Below are positions 29,708 to 33,104 of a DNA stretch of 33,104 nt, one piece after another. Positions within the stretch are counted from its first letter, which is position 1, and every line of letters begins with the position of its first letter. The notes under the pieces were generated by a model. That model saw only the letters and a program-made list of their open reading frames with translations. It was not told where the DNA came from and did no database searches. Both the position numbers and the translations under genes were made by a program. Origin of the DNA: Nitriliruptoraceae bacterium. GTDB taxonomy: Bacteria > Actinomycetota > Nitriliruptoria > Nitriliruptorales > Nitriliruptoraceae. The stretch lies in NCBI GenBank assembly GCA_003561535.1, contig PWWI01000280.1, positions 1 to 33,104 on the forward strand, read 5' to 3'.

Positions 29708-30235
29708 GTGGTCCATTCCCCAGCCGCTCCACGCCCCCCGCGGCGCGGTGGACGACGGCCCCAGGTCCGCCGGATGGCGGTGTCCTCGTGGCTGGTCGGG
29801 CTGGCGCTGCTCGCGGGTGCCTGCGGCGCCGCCGGCACCCCCGAGCTGGAGGTCAGCGCCGCCCAGGCCGCGGTGCCCCTGGCCGGCAGCTCCCAGATCG
29901 TGCTGACCATCACCAACCATGGCGATGGCGACGACGCCCTGGTCGCCGTCGACACCGACGCCGCCGTCGGGATCGAACTGCACGAGACCCGGATCGCCGA
30001 CGACCGGGCCACCATGGTCTCGCTGGAGGAGGTCGAGCTCCCGGCCGGTGAGACCGTACGTTTCCGCCCCGGCGGCCTGCACCTGATGATGATCGCCCCG
30101 GACGACGAGGTGGTGCTCGGCGCCACCTTCCAGCTGACCCTGGAGTTCGACCGCTCCGAGGCGATCACGACCACGGCCGAGGTCCGGGACCTGCTCGACC
30201 TCGCCGAGGACGCCCTCGACGACCCCGACGCCTGA
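29708..30235 (+). CDS. PCuAC-type periplasmic copper chaperone lipoprotein
   Basis: A 175-residue protein with a lipobox LLAGAC (C39) after a hydrophobic stretch and an Arg-rich N-terminus. The copper motif is exact: H92-X10-M103-X21-H125-X-M127, the family pattern HX10MX21HXM. PCuAC binds Cu(I) outside the membrane and helps load the CuA centre of cytochrome oxidase. I start at GTG 29708, which supplies basic residues; ATG at 29774 is a shorter alternative. GGAGG lies 12 bases before. The SCO gene follows after 12 bases and CtaG after that, so the operon is for oxidase copper supply. Confidence 0.88.
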   Translation: MVHSPAAPRPPRRGGRRPQVRRMAVSSWLVGLALLAGACGAAGTPELEVSAAQAAVPLAGSSQIVLTITNHGDGDDALVAVDTDAAVGIELHETRIADDRATMVSLEEVELPAGETVRFRPGGLHLMMIAPDDEVVLGATFQLTLEFDRSEAITTTAEVRDLLDLAEDALDDPDA

Positions 30236-30247
30236 GGAGCACGCCCC

Positions 30248-30922
30248 GTGTCCTCCACGCGCTCTCCCCGATCACCCCAACGCCCCCAGGTGCGCACGCT
30301 CGCGCTCCTGCTGGTGGCCGGGCTGCTGGCGGTCGCCTGCGGCCCGGCCAGCGCGACCGCCATCGCGGCCCAGGGCCTGGAGCCCGGCCCCGACGGCTGG
30401 CGAGGTATCCCGCTCGAGCGGCAACGCACGATGCCCGAGGCCACGCTCCTCGACACCCAGGGTGGTGAGGTCGCACTGCACGAGGCCTTCGCCGGGACGC
30501 CGACGTTGCTGTTCTTCGGCTACACCAGCTGCCCCGACATCTGCCCGATCCACCTCGCGGCCATCGCATCGGCCATGGGGACCGCCGGGGTCTCCTTCGA
30601 CGACCTCGACGTGGTGTTCGTCTCCGTCGATCCCGACCGGGACACCCCGGAGCGGATCGATGAGTACCTGGCCAACTTCTCCCGCCGGATCGTCGGGCTG
30701 CACGGCGACCTCACGGTGGTGGAGGACGCGCTGGCCCAGCTCGACCTGCCCGGCCCCGTGGTGGAGGGTCCGGACCCCCGCGGGGAGGGCGATCTCATCG
30801 GCCACCCCGCCCAGGTGATCGGGTTCGATGCCGACGGCCAGGCGCTGCGCACCTGGCCCTTCGGCGCGCGCCGGTCGGACTGGATCGCGGACCTGCCCCG
30901 GATCGTGGAGGAGTGGTCGTGA
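30248..30922 (+). CDS. SCO1/SenC family copper chaperone
   Basis: A 224-residue thioredoxin-fold lipoprotein. The lipobox LAVAC (C31) ends a hydrophobic signal. The copper ligands are C95 and C99 (TSCPDICP) and H186 (IGHPAQV). SVDPDRDTPE is a family motif. SCO proteins deliver or reduce copper for the CuA site of cytochrome c oxidase. Start is GTG with GGAG about nine bases upstream. It overlaps the CtaG gene as GTGA. Two copper chaperones in one operon match the known joint action of PCuAC and SCO. Confidence 0.93.
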   Translation: MSSTRSPRSPQRPQVRTLALLLVAGLLAVACGPASATAIAAQGLEPGPDGWRGIPLERQRTMPEATLLDTQGGEVALHEAFAGTPTLLFFGYTSCPDICPIHLAAIASAMGTAGVSFDDLDVVFVSVDPDRDTPERIDEYLANFSRRIVGLHGDLTVVEDALAQLDLPGPVVEGPDPRGEGDLIGHPAQVIGFDADGQALRTWPFGARRSDWIADLPRIVEEWS

Positions 30923-31845
30923 ACGTCGCCTGGTGGTGCTCGTCCACCCCGGGCCAGATCTGGACCTGGCGCTATACGCCGTTCATCGGGGTGTGGGTGG
31001 TCGCGGCCACGTTCATCGGCGGCTACCTGCTCGCCCACCGTCGAGCAGGGCGAGCGGTCGAACCCCGGCTGCTGCGCCGCTGGGTCCTGGGGGTCCTGGC
31101 GCTGTTCCTGGTCTCCGAGTGGCCCATCGGACAGCTCGGGGTCGGCTACCTCGCCACGGTCGGCATCGCCCGCTACATCGTCTACACCTTCGTCGCCGCG
31201 CCCCTGTTGCTGGCCGGCCTGCCCGACTGGCTGGTGACGCGCTGGTTCCCCGACCGCTCGCGCCGGCGGCAGGTCCTGGCGGCGATCACCAGCTGGCCGA
31301 TCGCCCTGCTGGTGTTCAACGCGGTCCTGTTCGGCACCCACCTCCCGATCACCGTCGACAGCCTGAAGGTCACCCAGCTCGGCTCCTTCGGCGTGGACGT
31401 GCTGCACCTCGGCGCCGCCCTGATCTGGTGGTGGCCGGCGATGCAGCGGGTGCCCGCGGAGAACGCGATCGAGGAGCCGCTGCGCGCCTTCTACCTGTTC
31501 GCTTCCTCGGTGCTGATGTTCGTGCCGGCCGCCTTTCTCACCTTCTCGCCCCTGCCGTTGTACGGGCTGTACGAGCTCGCCCCGCCGCTGTGGCTCGGGT
31601 TCGACCCGACCGCCGATCAGCAGGCCGCCGGGATCATCATGAACATCGGCGGCGGGTTCGTGCTGTGGGCCATCATCGCCACGCTGTTCCTGCGCTGGGC
31701 CGCCGCGCGCGAGGCCGAGGACACCGCCGCCCGACGCCTCCGCAACGAGGCCACGCTCGCGCGGATGGCCGCCCTCGACGCCGAGACGTCCGGGGCCGCC
31801 GGGACGGCCGGGGCTGACCCCGACCGCCAGCCGACGAGCGACTGA
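30919..31845 (+). CDS. Cytochrome c oxidase assembly protein, CtaG (caa3) type
   Basis: A 308-residue membrane protein with about seven hydrophobic segments, starting WWCSSTPGQIWTWRYTPFIGVW. HLPITVDSL and LHLGAALIWWWPAM are features of the caa3_CtaG family, which is needed for oxidase assembly and probably copper at CuB. The charged C-terminus (EAEDTAARRLRNEATLARM) is cytoplasmic or surface-exposed. The GTG overlaps the SCO stop (GTGA, 30919-30922) with GGAGGAG five bases before it. It ends 12 bases before the convergent carboxylase stop. Confidence 0.9.
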   Translation: MNVAWWCSSTPGQIWTWRYTPFIGVWVVAATFIGGYLLAHRRAGRAVEPRLLRRWVLGVLALFLVSEWPIGQLGVGYLATVGIARYIVYTFVAAPLLLAGLPDWLVTRWFPDRSRRRQVLAAITSWPIALLVFNAVLFGTHLPITVDSLKVTQLGSFGVDVLHLGAALIWWWPAMQRVPAENAIEEPLRAFYLFASSVLMFVPAAFLTFSPLPLYGLYELAPPLWLGFDPTADQQAAGIIMNIGGGFVLWAIIATLFLRWAAAREAEDTAARRLRNEATLARMAALDAETSGAAGTAGADPDRQPTSD

Positions 31846-31857
31846 CCTAGCGCGCCC

Positions 31858-33104
31858 TCACCGCGTCAGCCCGACCCGCTCCAGTTCACGCTGCATCCCG
31901 AGCTCCACCGCTGAGATCAGCTCCGGTCGGAGCCGGGCCGCCGGGATGATCTCGGTGACCGAGCCCATCTCGCGGGCCCGCTCGACCGAGTGGATCGCGT
32001 CGAACTCCGCGGCGAGCTCACCGAGCTTCTCCGAGCGGACCTCGGCGGTGAGCTCGTCGAGCTGGGTGCGTAGGTGGGCGCGGTCGGCGCCGGTGGCCGC
32101 CTCGGCCGCGGCCGCCAGCTCCACCACCCGCTCGTCGCGCGCGGTGCGCTTGGCCAGCTGTCCGGCGAACACCACCGCCGCGGCCGGCGCGCCTCCGATG
32201 ACCGAGGCATGGGAGCCCTCGACCGCCAGGGTCACCAGGTTCTCGTTCAGCCGCTGGCTGAACACCACGAACGCGCCACCGTGGTAGCGGCTGACCACGC
32301 AGAACACGATCGGGCCCTGGAAGTTCACCGCTGCGCGGCCGATCTCAGCCCCGAACTCCAGCTGCCGCCTGCGCATCGACTCCGGGGAACCGTCGAACCC
32401 GGACAGGTTCGCCAGCACGAGCAGCGGACGGCACCCGCTGGCGGCGTTCACCGCCCGGGCCACCTTCCACGACGACATCGGGAACAGCGTGCCCGACGTC
32501 CAGCCGTCCGGACCGTCGGCGGGCACGATCCCACGGCGCGCGATCGCGTGCGCCTCCAGCCCGATGGTGCACACCGGGATACCACCGAGGTGGGCGTCCC
32601 AGACCACCGCCGTGTCACCGTCGGCCAGATCCCGCCACCGCTCCATCGGCGGGAGGTCGGCGTCCACCACCGCCCGCATGACGGTGCGGATGTCGAAGGG
32701 CTGCTTGCGTCCCGGGTTGGCGACGTCGTCGAAGATGTCGCCCACGCTGGTCAGCGGACTCCCCGGTAGGTGGTGCGGCGTCCGCCGCACGTCCCGGTCC
32801 GGGGGATCCTTGGTGGCCGCCCGCCGCGGGAAGCGCTCGCCCTCGGCGATGTAGGTGTGCTCGTAGTGGGTCAGGAGGACCTTGAAGGCCCCGACGAGGT
32901 CGGGCGCCCAGTACTGCGCCTGCCCGTTCGGACCCATGACCCGCTCGTAGCCACCGATGCCGTGGTTGTCGTCGGCGGAGACCCCACCGGAGAAGTCCAG
33001 CGCCTGCTTGCCGGTGAGCACCATGGCGCTGTCGGGCGTCATCACCAGGATGCCCTTGGTGTGCATCAGCATCGTGGCTTCGGCGTTCCAGTAGGGCTGG
33101 GCAC
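31858..33104 (-). CDS. Acyl-CoA carboxylase, carboxyltransferase part (partial)
   Basis: The frame runs off the right edge, so only the C-terminal 414 residues are seen. LTGKQALDFSGGVSADDNHGIGGYERVMGPNGQ is the carboxyltransferase signature with the crotonase-like fold. VWDAHLGGIPVCTIGLEA and PLLVLANLSGFDGS continue it, and the end is alpha-helical with ELAAEFDAIHSVERAREMG. Such domains move a carboxyl from biotin to acyl-CoA, giving malonyl-CoA or a relative. In actinobacteria this pattern occurs at the C-terminus of very large fused carboxylases, but the fusion cannot be verified here. Residues before the first internal ATG (33072) continue in frame to the edge, so the start lies outside. 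Confidence 0.85.
   Translation of the reverse strand, partial: AQPYWNAEATMLMHTKGILVMTPDSAMVLTGKQALDFSGGVSADDNHGIGGYERVMGPNGQAQYWAPDLVGAFKVLLTHYEHTYIAEGERFPRRAATKDPPDRDVRRTPHHLPGSPLTSVGDIFDDVANPGRKQPFDIRTVMRAVVDADLPPMERWRDLADGDTAVVWDAHLGGIPVCTIGLEAHAIARRGIVPADGPDGWTSGTLFPMSSWKVARAVNAASGCRPLLVLANLSGFDGSPESMRRRQLEFGAEIGRAAVNFQGPIVFCVVSRYHGGAFVVFSQRLNENLVTLAVEGSHASVIGGAPAAAVVFAGQLAKRTARDERVVELAAAAEAATGADRAHLRTQLDELTAEVRSEKLGELAAEFDAIHSVERAREMGSVTEIIPAARLRPELISAVELGMQRELERVGLTR

Noticed and set aside
28082-30082. Minus-strand frame of 666 residues opposite the AspT-type transporter
   Set aside because: The plus strand has the transporter motifs; the opposite frame is low-complexity Gly/His/Arg-rich.

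Overview
The window is very GC-rich chromosomal DNA from a high-GC Gram-positive bacterium (Actinomycetota). The evidence is GC-rich third positions throughout, many GTG starts, TAnnnT-type -10 boxes and a gene order that I recall from Mycobacterium tuberculosis. The order and strand of gatB, gatA, gatC, ligA, mnmA, a cysteine desulfurase gene, etfA, etfB, a methyltransferase and a GH57 enzyme match Rv3009c to Rv3031. The genes between these anchors differ, and a very large acyl-CoA carboxylase-type gene lies at the right edge. A deep-branching actinobacterium (Nitriliruptoria/Euzebya-like) fits, but this is inference and no rRNA is present to test it.

Layout. 1-5640: dxs (isoprenoid precursors), then gatB-gatA-gatC (amidotransferase that makes Gln-tRNA and Asn-tRNA), all on the minus strand. 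5640-7695: a divergent pncB-pncA pair for salvage of nicotinamide to NaMN. 7696-8323: a non-coding, highly structured repeat array between convergent genes. 8324-11292: a GGCT-fold protein overlapping ligA, minus strand. 11521-14598: a plus-strand pair, an FAD-dependent alcohol oxidase of the GMC family and a haloalkane dehalogenase, which together would turn an alkyl halide into an aldehyde. 14599-16907: mnmA and a cysteine desulfurase, overlapping by one base, for tRNA 2-thiouridine. 16936-18238: a protein of unknown function, a YbaK-type tRNA editing protein and a CsbD-type stress protein. 18336-20163: etfA-etfB, with a palindromic operator candidate upstream. 20358-22960: a methyltransferase and a GH57 branching-type enzyme, similar to the mycobacterial methylglucose polysaccharide genes. 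22938-25045: an ABC-2 exporter pair and a small membrane protein. 25183-27777: a secreted multidomain subtilase. 27778-28033: structured GC-rich non-coding DNA. 28034-29635: an AspT/YidE-type transporter. 29708-31845: a copper-delivery operon for cytochrome oxidase (PCuAC, SCO, CtaG). 31858 to the edge: the end of a carboxyltransferase.

Most genes are tightly packed with one- to four-base start/stop overlaps (gatB/gatA, pncB/pncA, ligA/GGCT, mnmA/desulfurase, methyltransferase/GH57, ABC pair, SCO/CtaG), so the operons are well supported. The most unusual features are the 49-base stem-loop array with interleaved 26-base stem-loops, a candidate bidirectional -10 element serving two nearly leaderless divergent genes, the haloalkane-to-aldehyde gene pair, and the perfect-armed operator in an AT-rich island upstream of etfB. 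No tRNA, rRNA, CRISPR array or transposase was recognised.
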